A stretch of DNA of 14,116 nucleotides, taken from positions 1-14,116 of the forward strand of contig CAJUES010000076.1 in the NCBI GenBank assembly GCA_910585765.1. The letters run 5' to 3'. Positions 6,623 through 13,721 of the stretch are shown one piece after another. Positions within the stretch are counted from its first letter, which is position 1; every line of letters starts with the position of its first letter. Both the position numbers and the translations under genes were made by a program. The stretch comes from an uncultured Lachnospiraceae bacterium. GTDB lineage: Bacteria > Bacillota > Clostridia > Lachnospirales > Lachnospiraceae. The notes beneath the pieces are model-generated. The model was not told where the DNA came from. It made no database searches and was given only the letters and a program-made list of their open reading frames with translations.

Positions 6623-7273
6623 TTATATGATATTATTTATGGAAAGGATCCATAAAACACAGGTTGCGATCACCATAAGGGCAGCCAGCAAAACACCGAT
6701 ATTGATCCGCATTTTCTCACTGTCCCGCTCTGATCCGATCAGCTCAGAACGGCGCAGAACCGTGACGACCGGCTTGTATAAGATCATCGTTATCGCCGCA
6801 TTCAACCCGCTCTTTATCACATTGAACGGCAAAAACGCAGGGAGCAGCAGCTCCACAACAGCCTCCCGCGGGTACCCCATGTAGATTGGCGCGATCAGAT
6901 AATTCCAAAGCATCATTGTCACGACCTGGCAGACACAGCCGCAAAAAAGCCCGAACAATGCACCGGACAGCGTGCGTTTCTTTTTATAGACATACGCTGC
7001 AGTACACGCAAAAGAGCAGCTTGAGATCACGTTCATCATGCAGCCCAGGATCCCGTTTGCGCTGATCGTGACCATCTGCACCACCGAAACGATCAGCGAT
7101 ACCGCCAGTGAGGTCAGCGGTCCAAAAATAAATCCGCCGATCACTATAACAACGTCTTTTGGATCATACTTCAAAAAGAGTACAAGCGGTATACGCCCGA
7201 CCAGCACCGCGACATACGCAAGCGCACACAACATACCTGTCGCAGTGAGTTTCCTTGTTTTACTGATATTCAT
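6623..7273 (-). CDS. ribU: Riboflavin transporter, ECF S component
   Basis: This is a membrane substrate-binding subunit that takes up riboflavin together with the shared ECF energising module (EcfA, EcfA', EcfT), which is not in this window. The 216-residue protein has about six hydrophobic helices. Segments typical of RibU are visible: LKYDPKDVVIVIGGFIFGPL near residues 33-52, ISANGILGCMMNVISS near 70-85 and WNYLIAPIYMGYPRE near 122-136. The start at 7273 is set by AGGAGGT eight bases upstream. A longer frame would begin at 7327 inside the terminator hairpin and is rejected. An FMN riboswitch upstream supports the riboflavin substrate and gives feedback repression. The gene appears intact and ends at a strong terminator. 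Confidence 0.94.
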   Translation of the reverse strand: MNISKTRKLTATGMLCALAYVAVLVGRIPLVLFLKYDPKDVVIVIGGFIFGPLTSLAVSLIVSVVQMVTISANGILGCMMNVISSCSFACTAAYVYKKKRTLSGALFGLFCGCVCQVVTMMLWNYLIAPIYMGYPREAVVELLLPAFLPFNVIKSGLNAAITMILYKPVVTVLRRSELIGSERDSEKMRINIGVLLAALMVIATCVLWILSINNII

Positions 7274-7288
7274 CCCAAATACCTCCTG

Positions 7289-7335
7289 AAAAAAATTAAC
7301 ACTTGAAAGTATCTGAATGCCTTTCAAGTGTTAAT
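7289..7335 (-). terminator. Riboswitch-linked intrinsic terminator in the ribU leader
   Basis: On the minus strand ATTAACACTTGAAAG and CTTTCAAGTGTTAAT (plus coordinates 7321-7335 and 7295-7309) form a perfect 15-bp stem with an 11-base loop, followed by seven Ts. It ends just before the ribU ribosome binding site, which places it as the FMN riboswitch expression platform. Confidence 0.9.
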
Positions 7336-7440
7336 TGGGTGTATTGAGATCGTCAACAGAGCAGTGGGACAAAAAGAGTGCAAGAATCACAGTCAGAATC
7401 GGAATCCATTCACAGTTCCTTACGCTGACTATCACAATAC

Positions 7441-7551
7441 ACCTTCTTTAATCCGGACTATACCGTCGGTTCTGGAATTTCACCAGACCCCGTGCTCTCG
7501 CACCCGCGGACTGTCACCGCCGATCGGGAATTTCACCCTGCCCTGAAGACA
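7441..7551 (-). promoter_or_regulatory. FMN riboswitch (RFN element)
   Basis: Read on the minus strand, the conserved blocks occur in order: GTCTTCAGGGCAGGGTGAAA, TTCCCGATCGGCGGT, AGTCCGCG, TCTGGTGAAATTCCAGAACC, GACGGTATAGTCCGGAT and AAAGAAGG. These are the hallmark sequences of the FMN aptamer. FMN binding should favour the terminator at 7289-7335 and lower ribU expression. An alternative 9-bp pairing outside the aptamer joins GGTGTATTG (complement of 7435-7443) with CAATACACC (complement of 7338-7346). Confidence 0.96.
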
Positions 7552-7576
7552 TCATTACTATTCAATTGTTTACAAG

Positions 7577-7605
7577 ATTATAACACACATAAAAAGGAGC
7601 GTCAA
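7577..7605 (-). promoter_or_regulatory. Sigma-70-type promoter for the FMN riboswitch and ribU
   Basis: On the minus strand TTGACG (7605-7600) and TATAAT (7582-7577) are separated by exactly 17 bases. Transcription would start near 7570, some 20 bases before the aptamer. Confidence 0.85.
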
Positions 7606-7691
7606 TATCGTAAAATCCTTCTTTATCTTCGCCCAAAACAAAGAATGCCGCGGAACCAATTATTTTTTGTTGTTATCTGCCTGGATTGTCA

Positions 7692-7720
7692 TTGAAAAAT
7701 CTGCCTTTTCCCCTTATAAT
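7692..7720 (+). promoter_or_regulatory. Strong plus-strand sigma-70-type promoter
   Basis: TTGAAA (7692-7697) and TATAAT (7715-7720) are 17 bases apart. It points away from the ribU promoter into a stretch with no recognised gene, and beyond that to the GNAT/Nudix pair. Confidence 0.7.
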
Positions 7721-8070
7721 AGTTTATAACAAATCCTGCCCAAAAGCCCCAAAGCGCAGATAAGGCATACTGGCTGCATGACATTGATGCCGGACACACA
7801 GGACTTAAAAAGCGATGGAGATGTGACAGTTACCAACACAGGACAGACCGCATGACAAAGCGTGAAACACGAAAGCAGCAGCATATTGTATAGAGGAAAA
7901 ACATAAATGATCACATCGGACGCGGAAACAGGATCATGAGAGACAATAACGAAATATATCCCATTTCGAAAACGCACAAAAGGATCCTCAACGGACCCGA
8001 GGACGATGTGAGGTCTTTCTGTGAGATCGCAGTTATGATCGCAGACGGAACATTTTCGACAAGTTAGGTT
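7721..8070 (+). other. Unassigned 350-base stretch downstream of a promoter
   Basis: No family is recognised. Several tiny frames overlap one another at ATGA junctions (7778-7854, 7852-7893, 7907-7939, 7936-8067). This could be a decayed small gene, a chain of very short peptides or an untranslated RNA. It ends three bases before the MITE. Confidence 0.4.
7936..8067 (+). CDS. Small uncharacterised open frame, 43 residues
   Basis: I do not recognise this protein. It begins MRDNNEIYPISKTHKRI and contains NGPEDDVRSFCEIAVMIADG, which looks protein-like (mixed charged and hydrophobic, no low complexity). Its ribosome binding site is weak. The same frame can be followed upstream to an ATG at 7852 with a TAG at 7891-7893 in between, so it may be the tail of a longer decayed gene. 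It lies downstream of a good promoter and stops directly before the MITE. Whether it is expressed is unknown. Confidence 0.3.
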   Translation: MRDNNEIYPISKTHKRILNGPEDDVRSFCEIAVMIADGTFSTS

Positions 8071-8234
8071 TAGAGCGTGTTTGAAAAATCATTCCCGCCA
8101 TCTATACGCCCCACTTTGCGTGATATTTGCACCGCATTCAGTCGACGTAGCCCGCTACGCCTCCTTCATTTGGCACAAATCTCCCACAAACTGTGACGTA
8201 CATATGACGGAAAGCATTTTTCAAACACGCTCTA
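8071..8234. mobile_element. MITE-like foldback element, 164 bp
   Basis: TAGAGCGTGTTTGAAAAAT (8071-8089) is matched by its perfect reverse complement at 8216-8234. Weaker complementarity continues inward, for example CCGCCATCTATACG against CGTACATATGACGG, and GATATTTGCACC against GGCACAAATCTC. The exact centre is CGTAGC-CC-GCTACG (8146-8159). The whole element can therefore fold as one imperfect hairpin. TA at both ends fits a TA target duplication, as made by IS630/Tc1-type transposases. It encodes no transposase. Confidence 0.85.
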
Positions 8235-8251
8235 GGAACAGGAGACAAATT

Positions 8252-8755
8252 ATGACGATCCGACATGCCACGGGCAATGATCTTCCCGCAATATGCGATA
8301 TCTATTGCTATGCGCGCAGACAGATGGCTCTTGCCGGGAATCCAAAACAGTGGGGAGATGATAGACCCTCCCTGGAAACGATCCGGGAGGACATCCGCCA
8401 AAAACAATCCTATGTGATATCCGGCAGCGGACACATCTGTGGTGTCTTCGCCCTCATAACAGGCGCTGACGCGACATACCAAATGATCGAAGACGGCGCA
8501 TGGCTGAATGAAAACCCCTACGGAACCATTCACAGGATCGCAGGAAACGGGCGGACATGCGGCATCTTTGCGGCCGCTTTATCCTTTTGTGAGGATCAAC
8601 TCGAAACAATCGGCATTAAGGATATCCGGATCGACACACACGAGGACAACAGGATCATGCAGCATCTGCTCGACAAATACGGTTTTGCCAAATGCGGCTG
8701 TATCTATGTCGAGGACGGGACACCGCGGATCGCATATCAAAAAGAGCGAGACTGA
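8252..8755 (+). CDS. GNAT-family N-acetyltransferase
   Basis: The protein (167 residues) should transfer an acetyl group from acetyl-CoA to an unknown amine substrate in the cytoplasm. The N-terminus MTIRHATGNDLPAICDIY is a typical first strand and helix of the GNAT fold. The central part ends in YGTIHRIAGNGRTCGIFAAA, where the R-x-x-G-x-x-x-like acetyl-CoA loop leads into a helix. DIRIDTHEDNRIMQHLLDKY and GFAKCGCIYVEDGTPRIAYQ make the usual C-terminal strand pair. AGGAG lies eight bases before the ATG at 8252. The frame is open back to 8081, but that part is MITE sequence and is rejected as coding. Nudix follows 44 bases later, so the two are probably co-transcribed. The MITE ends 17 bases before the start codon and separates the gene from any older promoter. 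Confidence 0.9.
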   Translation: MTIRHATGNDLPAICDIYCYARRQMALAGNPKQWGDDRPSLETIREDIRQKQSYVISGSGHICGVFALITGADATYQMIEDGAWLNENPYGTIHRIAGNGRTCGIFAAALSFCEDQLETIGIKDIRIDTHEDNRIMQHLLDKYGFAKCGCIYVEDGTPRIAYQKERD

Positions 8756-8799
8756 GACATGCCGCATCAAATCAATCGGAAAACACAGGAGGGATCCAA

Positions 8800-9273
8800 A
8801 TGGAAAACAATAACACAAACTGGTGCCAATCCGTGACCGGAATCGTCATCAAGGACAACAAAGTCCTGCTGGCAAGACACACCTACGGTTCCGGAAAGGG
8901 CAAACTGATCGTTCCCGGCGGTTATGTCGAACACGGCGAGACACCGCAGGAAGCCGTGAAGCGGGAGTATCTTGAGGAAACCAACATCGTCGTGGAGCCC
9001 AAAAATATCATCGGCATCCGCTTTAACGCCCAGGACTGGTACATTGCATTCCAGGCGGACTACATCTGCGGCGAACCTACCTCGGACCATGACGAGAACA
9101 GCGAAGTGCTCTGGGTTGAGATCGAGGAGGCACTGTCGCGGGAGGACGTCCCCGACCTGACCAAGAAACTGATACAATGCGCACTCAACTGTGAGCAAGG
9201 GTTGGCGCCGCTCCCCTACCAGGGTAATCCCAGCAAGGGCAAGGGATATCTGTATGGCATAAAAGCTATTTGA
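8800..9273 (+). CDS. Nudix hydrolase
   Basis: This enzyme cleaves a nucleoside diphosphate linked to another group; the substrate cannot be told from sequence. The 157-residue protein carries a Nudix box at residues 41-63, GYVEHGETPQEAVKREYLEE, with the metal-binding R-E-x-x-E-E intact. The usual Gly after EE-x is Asn here (EETNI). The N-terminal strand SVTGIVIKDNKVLLARH and the following NIIGIRFNAQDWYIAFQADY fit the family fold. AGGAGGG lies seven bases before the ATG at 8800. It sits 44 bases after the GNAT gene and its stop overlaps the convergent GNAT gene by eight bases, with no room for a separate terminator. It appears intact. Confidence 0.93.
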   Translation: MENNNTNWCQSVTGIVIKDNKVLLARHTYGSGKGKLIVPGGYVEHGETPQEAVKREYLEETNIVVEPKNIIGIRFNAQDWYIAFQADYICGEPTSDHDENSEVLWVEIEEALSREDVPDLTKKLIQCALNCEQGLAPLPYQGNPSKGKGYLYGIKAI

Positions 9274-9805
9274 ACTCCTTTTGTGTGATCGACATAACGA
9301 CCAGGGCATTCCTCCCGCCAGTCAGCAGATCCATTCTCCTGCCCCTAAGCCTGCCGTCGACCTGGAATCCTGTTTTCTCTAAAAGCTGTAAGGACGCATG
9401 GTTCGTCTCGTTGCACTTTGCCTCGATCATATAGAGTCCCTCATGAACCAGATATTCTGTCAGAATACTGTGGATCGCTTCAAATGCGTACCCCTGCCGC
9501 TGATATTTCTCTCCGATTACATAGCCGATCTCACCCACGCCCAGCTGCCTGTACGGTATATCTACCGTGACATAGCCAACAATCTTTTCAGAACCTTTAT
9601 CCTCGATCACCCACGCATCCGTATTCGTGAGAAATCCCTGCACCAGATCCCTCATCTGCCGGATATCCCCCATCGGATATGACACGATATATCTTCCAAG
9701 GGATTCGTCCTGTCCCCAGCTCTCCCAGCACGGACCGATATCGCTTTCACGGAAATTGCGCATCCGTAACCGCGCTGTCTCGAGCACTCTATCCTTATTT
9801 ATCAT
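9266..9805 (-). CDS. GNAT-family acetyltransferase, RimJ/RimL type
   Basis: The protein has 179 residues. It begins with LETARLRMRNFRESDIGPCW, the usual RimJ/RimL opening, and has the acetyl-CoA loop QRQGYA at 102-107 inside IGYVIGEKYQRQGYAFEAI. It continues with EAKCNETNHASLQLLEKTGF, the standard helix-turn before the last strand. Members acetylate ribosomal protein N-termini, antibiotics or small amines; the target here is unknown. GGGAGAG lies just upstream of the ATG at 9805. It is downstream of the helicase gene on the same strand with a gap of 103 bases, so it could be read from the same transcript or its own promoter. Its end overlaps the Nudix gene tail to tail. A 12-base direct repeat, TTTTGTGTGATC, lies at 9279-9290 and 9866-9877 on either side. 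Confidence 0.92.
   Translation of the reverse strand: MINKDRVLETARLRMRNFRESDIGPCWESWGQDESLGRYIVSYPMGDIRQMRDLVQGFLTNTDAWVIEDKGSEKIVGYVTVDIPYRQLGVGEIGYVIGEKYQRQGYAFEAIHSILTEYLVHEGLYMIEAKCNETNHASLQLLEKTGFQVDGRLRGRRMDLLTGGRNALVVMSITQKEFK
9279..9290 (+). repeat. 12-bp direct repeat, copy 1, within the GNAT 3' end
   Basis: TTTTGTGTGATC is identical to 9866-9877. The two copies flank the GNAT gene. At this length chance is quite possible. Confidence 0.4.
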
Positions 9806-9865
9806 TTATCTCTCCCTTTTCAGAAATCATTCCACACAATAAAAAGTCACGCTCACTGCAAATCA

Positions 9866-9877
9866 TTTTGTGTGATC
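9866..9877 (+). repeat. 12-bp direct repeat, copy 2, downstream of the helicase gene
   Basis: Identical to 9279-9290. TTGTGTG here is also complementary to CACACAA at 9834-9840, which could form a weak 7-bp hairpin between the helicase and GNAT genes. It has no T tract, so it is not called a terminator. Confidence 0.4.
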
Positions 9878-9908
9878 CTTCCCGCTCACCCCCTGCTTCA
9901 TGTATTCT

Positions 9909-12900
9909 TCATTTTTCACGATCTATCTTCCTCGCAGTTTCCCTGCTCCCCCTCATTTCCTCCAGCGCATCAAAAACCGCTGCAGCAGCTGTATCCCTGT
10001 TTGAATATAAGGTTTTGCAAAACGTATTGTCGATCGCATACTTCCACTGATTCCGCGTCCGTTCAAGCTGGCAGAGCACGATCACATGCCCGTCCGTTTT
10101 CAGGTATTCATTTCCCTTTTTAGAGTGTTTCCACTTCTTTTTGAAAAAACTGGCACGCCTCGACTCCCTGTTTTTGTAGTCTGCCTCGCGCCGTTTTGCC
10201 GCCTCGATGTCACCTTCCATCCTTCCCGCGCAGACACAGCCCGCCGTCAGGCTGTGGTATCGGGGGTGCTCCATGTGATGTGCATACCGTATGATCTGAT
10301 AGCCGCACATTTCACAGATCCCGACTGGTGCGCCCAGATCCTCTATCCCGGAACATGTCCAGCCATCGTGAGGAACGTCGTCGCTCTTCCACAGATTCGG
10401 AGTATCGCTCTTTAATTGCTCTACCTTTCGCCGCAGTGCCCGCAAAAGGTCACTCTCGCGGGCATTGTCCTCGTCCGGCTCACCGACTGCCTGATACGTT
10501 TCGCTACAGTCTACGCCTTCGACAGTGTACACTTCGCAGACATTTACTTCTTTGTTTTCCTCACTGCGCTCTGTCTCTTCGATACCGCACACTTCACAGG
10601 CATAGACTTCTCTGTCTTCCTCACTTCGCTCTGCCTCTTCAATACCGCACACTTCACAGGCATAGACTTCTCTGTCTTCCTCACTTCGCTCTGTTTCTTC
10701 AGCTGCGCACACATCGCCACCTGCAAGATTCAAACCTCCGGCTCCCGCAATATCCGCCGGCTGCCCTTCCCCGCCGCCGGCTGTGTTTTCCTGCCCTATA
10801 TATTTCTGCCTGATATCCTCATGTTCATGCTCAAAATAGCGGCATGAGATGCTTCTGGGCTGCGCGAACTTCTCAAACCGGATCAGATAGCTCGACCTCT
10901 TCACATCGATCTCCTCAATCGTTCCCCTGCCAAAGATATGGTGCTCAACTACTTCCCCAACCTTGCGGGTATCGTCCTGCTCCACCCCGATCTCCCGGTC
11001 CAGCTTCGCCTTATAGCTTCTGCTCTCCTGCTTTAAGTCCTCCGAAATCTGCCCGATCCGCACATAGTTCTGCTCCCCGATCTCCTCGATAAAGCGCGAT
11101 ACCAGCTTCTGCATACCATTCTGCGACGTGCCCTCCGACTCCATCAGGAACAGATACTTCTCCGCCCTGGTGATCGCCACATAGCACAGCCTGCGCTCCT
11201 CCTCCAGGCCAAGGTTTTTGCGCTCCCCGATCGTCTTTGCCGAAGGGAATACGCCCTCCGTAAAACCGAGGATAAACACGACCGGAAATTCCAGTCCTTT
11301 CGACGCGTGTATCGTCATGAGCTTCACCGTGTCCCGCTGATCCTCCCTGTCCTCCCCCGACTGGAGCGCGATCTGCTCCAGAAATTCCTCGAGACTTAGA
11401 TTCTCCCCAAATTCCCGCTCAAACTCATTGGCGATGCGCTTAAACTCCGCGAGATTGTCCAGCCGCTCCTCATCGCCCAGCTCACGGATATACTCCTCAT
11501 AGCCGGAATCCCGTGTCACCTCATTCACAATGTCAGATATGCGCTTTTTCCGATAACTGCCCCGCATGGAATTGATAAAATGAACGAAGTCCGCCGCCCC
11601 GCTGTTCTGAAATTCCTTCGTGTCAAGGTGCATGGACAGCGCCGCAAAAAAGGAGTCCCCGGATTCCCTCAACCCCTCGAGCGCATTCATCTTTGCCCGC
11701 CCAAACCGTCTGCGCGGCGTATTCACAATACGCCGAAAACAGGTATCGTCGTCGTATGCGATCAGTTTCAGATAAGCCAGGATATCGAGGATCTCCATTC
11801 TCTGGTAAAAGCGCACGCCGCCAAATATCTCATACGGAATATTTTTTTCAACCAGTTTCTTCTCCACGACGCGGGACAGAAAACCGGAGCGGTATATGAC
11901 GGCAAAATCAGAATACCGAAATCCCTGTACCGCGCGCAGTTTTTTGATATTCCCGATCACCTGATCCATCTCCTCAAAGTCATTCCTGGAGTGGTAGTGT
12001 ATCACAGGCGCACCTGCCGCATTCATTGTAAAAAGATCTTTTTTCAGGCGGAGCCTGTTCTTCTCGATCAACGTGTTCGCGCATTTCAGTATCTGCGGTG
12101 TGGACCGGTAGTTCTGGTTCAGTATGATCGTCCGGGTCGGTTCGTGGCACTTGTCAAATTCCACGAGGAGCTTCACGTCAGAGCCGCGCCACTCATAGAT
12201 ATTCTGATCCGGGTCGCCCACGATCATCAGATTGCGGTACTGGTCTGACAGGATATCCACCAGCCGCATCTCCACCGCCGAGCTGTCCTGAAACTCGTCC
12301 ACCATAATGTAGTTGAGCCTGCTCTGCCACTTGTCCCGCACCTCGGGATCGTTTTCCAGCAGGTGGATCGCAAACGCGATCAGATCATGAAAATCCAGCG
12401 AGTACGTCGCCTTCTGCCTCTGCAGGAATTCCTCTATAATGCGGTCGTCCTGGTTTTTGATCTCATGCAATATCTGGCAGGGCTGCGGAGCGCACAGTTT
12501 CGTCACGTACGAGCCGTCCTTCTTGGCATAACTGATCTTTTTCAAGATCGACTCGAAGCTTGCATAGTCAAGTTTCAGCTCAAACTTCTGGTAGATCTCG
12601 CCCAGGATCGCTTTCTGCTGCTGGCTGTCGATGATCTGAAACTGCTTATTCAGAAACAGCTTTTCCGGATTTTCCCTCAGCAGCCGGTTGCAGAATCCGT
12701 GATAGGTGCAGATCAGGCTCGTGTCGTACCCATCTCCGATCAGCGCACGGATCCTGCGCCGCATCTCGCCAGCCGCCTTATTGGTAAATGTCACGCACAG
12801 GATATTGAAGGAATCGATGCCGTACTCCTGCACGAGATAGGCATAGCGGCTCACGAGAAGCTTCGTCTTGCCGCTCCCCGCCCCCGCGATCACCCTGACA

Positions 12901-12965
12901 TATCCTTCTGTCTCGAGCACCGCTTCCCTCTGTTTTTCATTCAGGTTATCCAATAGATCCGCCAT
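9909..12965 (-). CDS. UvrD/PcrA-like superfamily 1 DNA helicase with Cys-rich repeat linker and C-terminal metal-binding-like domain
   Basis: This ATP-driven 3'-5' helicase probably acts in repair or removal of proteins from DNA. All core motifs are present: Walker A AGAGSGKT (27-34), VTFTNKAAGEM (58-68), Walker B VDEFQDS (222-228), NQNYRS (283-288), TIHASKGLEFPVVF (551-564) and YVAITRAEKYLF (595-606). Residues about 669-711 (VGEVVEHHIFGRGTIEEI) match the Tudor-like domain of PcrA that normally ends the protein. Here about 300 residues follow: a Gly-rich stretch, three 20-residue acidic repeats with Cys pairs (756-815), then residues 880-1005 with CEMC (884, 887), HHMEHPRYH and GCVCAG (910, 912), a Lys/Arg-rich segment and a beta-rich tail. 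GGAGG precedes the ATG at 12965. At 1018 residues it is much longer than usual PcrA (about 720-750), so it may be a second, specialised paralogue. Confidence 0.95.
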   Translation of the reverse strand: MADLLDNLNEKQREAVLETEGYVRVIAGAGSGKTKLLVSRYAYLVQEYGIDSFNILCVTFTNKAAGEMRRRIRALIGDGYDTSLICTYHGFCNRLLRENPEKLFLNKQFQIIDSQQQKAILGEIYQKFELKLDYASFESILKKISYAKKDGSYVTKLCAPQPCQILHEIKNQDDRIIEEFLQRQKATYSLDFHDLIAFAIHLLENDPEVRDKWQSRLNYIMVDEFQDSSAVEMRLVDILSDQYRNLMIVGDPDQNIYEWRGSDVKLLVEFDKCHEPTRTIILNQNYRSTPQILKCANTLIEKNRLRLKKDLFTMNAAGAPVIHYHSRNDFEEMDQVIGNIKKLRAVQGFRYSDFAVIYRSGFLSRVVEKKLVEKNIPYEIFGGVRFYQRMEILDILAYLKLIAYDDDTCFRRIVNTPRRRFGRAKMNALEGLRESGDSFFAALSMHLDTKEFQNSGAADFVHFINSMRGSYRKKRISDIVNEVTRDSGYEEYIRELGDEERLDNLAEFKRIANEFEREFGENLSLEEFLEQIALQSGEDREDQRDTVKLMTIHASKGLEFPVVFILGFTEGVFPSAKTIGERKNLGLEEERRLCYVAITRAEKYLFLMESEGTSQNGMQKLVSRFIEEIGEQNYVRIGQISEDLKQESRSYKAKLDREIGVEQDDTRKVGEVVEHHIFGRGTIEEIDVKRSSYLIRFEKFAQPRSISCRYFEHEHEDIRQKYIGQENTAGGGEGQPADIAGAGGLNLAGGDVCAAEETERSEEDREVYACEVCGIEEAERSEEDREVYACEVCGIEETERSEENKEVNVCEVYTVEGVDCSETYQAVGEPDEDNARESDLLRALRRKVEQLKSDTPNLWKSDDVPHDGWTCSGIEDLGAPVGICEMCGYQIIRYAHHMEHPRYHSLTAGCVCAGRMEGDIEAAKRREADYKNRESRRASFFKKKWKHSKKGNEYLKTDGHVIVLCQLERTRNQWKYAIDNTFCKTLYSNRDTAAAAVFDALEEMRGSRETARKIDREK
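10521..10700 (-). repeat. 60-bp tandem repeat, three copies, inside the helicase gene
   Basis: The unit encodes EETERSEEDREVYACEVCGI and occurs at residues 756-775, 776-795 and 796-815. The first two differ at very few positions. The third has diverged (ENKEVNVCEVYTV), and a more decayed fourth may follow. Being in multiples of three bases, copy changes keep the frame. Confidence 0.9.
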
Positions 12966-13016
12966 AGTGCCTCCCCTCCCCGCAACGGCATGACTCCGTT
13001 TTATCCGTTCTTATCT

Positions 13017-13583
13017 TTATCTTATTCGTCTTTCGTATTCTTCTTTTGCTTTTCGAGTGTATTCAGATACAAAACCGTGCCTCGCATCCGTATATCCGTC
13101 ACGGTCATGCTCATATAATTTCCAAAATGTCAGCTTCTGTTCTTCGTATTCTTTTGCCAGGATCGGGTTGCTGTTCATGTAATCCCTGAAATACACTTCA
13201 TCATTGTCGCCCCAGTATCTCAGATGTAAATGAAATACTTTCTCAGCAAATCCATCTTCTGTATAACCTTTGTTTAATGAAATCCTTTTTGCACTTTCTG
13301 CCATGCAGATATATCCATTCTGCACGATCAGATCCCTCACGCTGCCCATATCCTCCTCGAAAGGGATCTCGACAAGGATATCAATGATCGGTTTCGCCCA
13401 TATATTTTCGATTGCGGTGCTTCCTATATGGTTGAACCTCGCGTTTTTATTTGACAATAGTGCATGCAGCCTTTGATATTCCTCATGATACCATGTGCCC
13501 CATCTGTCATCATGCGCCGTCAGATATATGGGAAATAACTGCCACAATTCTTCCAGTGTCATCTCAGATAATCTTTTTGACAT
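13017..13583 (-). CDS. GrpB family protein (UPF0157, nucleotidyltransferase-like fold)
   Basis: This 188-residue protein belongs to a family with a nucleotidyltransferase-like fold whose substrate is generally not known. The signature HIGSTAIENIWAKPIIDILV spans residues 52-71, with Gly54-Ser55 and the acidic Asp68 in place. KVFHLHLRYWGDNDEVYFRD near 115-134 is the second conserved block. The start MSKRLSEMTLEELWQLFPIY at 13583 agrees with relatives and has GGGGTGG six bases upstream; an in-frame ATG at 13625 has no such site. The helicase gene begins 51 bases after its stop on the same strand, so a shared transcript is likely. Nothing suggests damage. Confidence 0.9.
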   Translation of the reverse strand: MSKRLSEMTLEELWQLFPIYLTAHDDRWGTWYHEEYQRLHALLSNKNARFNHIGSTAIENIWAKPIIDILVEIPFEEDMGSVRDLIVQNGYICMAESAKRISLNKGYTEDGFAEKVFHLHLRYWGDNDEVYFRDYMNSNPILAKEYEEQKLTFWKLYEHDRDGYTDARHGFVSEYTRKAKEEYERRIR

Positions 13584-13691
13584 CGTAAACCACCCCATCC
13601 CATGAACAGCGGCTAAATCCTGCATTGCACATTCGATACTATAACGCTCCGCCTGACTGGCAGGATCTCTCTCCGATATTTATCATAAAAT

Positions 13692-13721
13692 TCTATAATA
13701 AAAATTCTAATACTATATCAA
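13692..13721 (-). promoter_or_regulatory. Candidate promoter for the GrpB/helicase unit
   Basis: On the minus strand TTGATA (13721-13716) is followed by an AT-rich spacer and TATAGA (13697-13692, 18-base spacer) or TATTAT (13700-13695, 15-base spacer). The start codon is about 110 bases further on. The match is moderate. Confidence 0.4.

Noticed and set aside
7328..7546. Plus-strand frame of 72 residues
   Set aside because: It is the complement of the FMN riboswitch and leader and is not coding.
7714..7977. Minus-strand hydrophobic frame of 87 residues
   Set aside because: It starts at GTG without a ribosome binding site, runs into the plus-strand promoter and matches no family I know; the plus-strand reading is at least as protein-like.
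8081..8251. 57-residue N-terminal extension of the GNAT protein
   Set aside because: The extension is translated MITE sequence, and a clear AGGAG precedes the internal ATG at 8252.
10521..10700. CRISPR array
   Set aside because: The 60-bp units are contiguous, have no unique spacers and lie in frame in a protein-coding gene.
10328..10847. Plus-strand frames opposite the helicase linker with repeated CLFNTAHFTGIDFSVFLTS-like segments
   Set aside because: They are the shadow of the 60-bp repeats in the helicase gene on the other strand.
9909..13583. Helicase plus GrpB as a two-gene phage-defence module
   Set aside because: No nuclease, sensor or toxin-like domain accompanies them, and GrpB proteins are common chromosomal genes; adjacency alone does not support defence.
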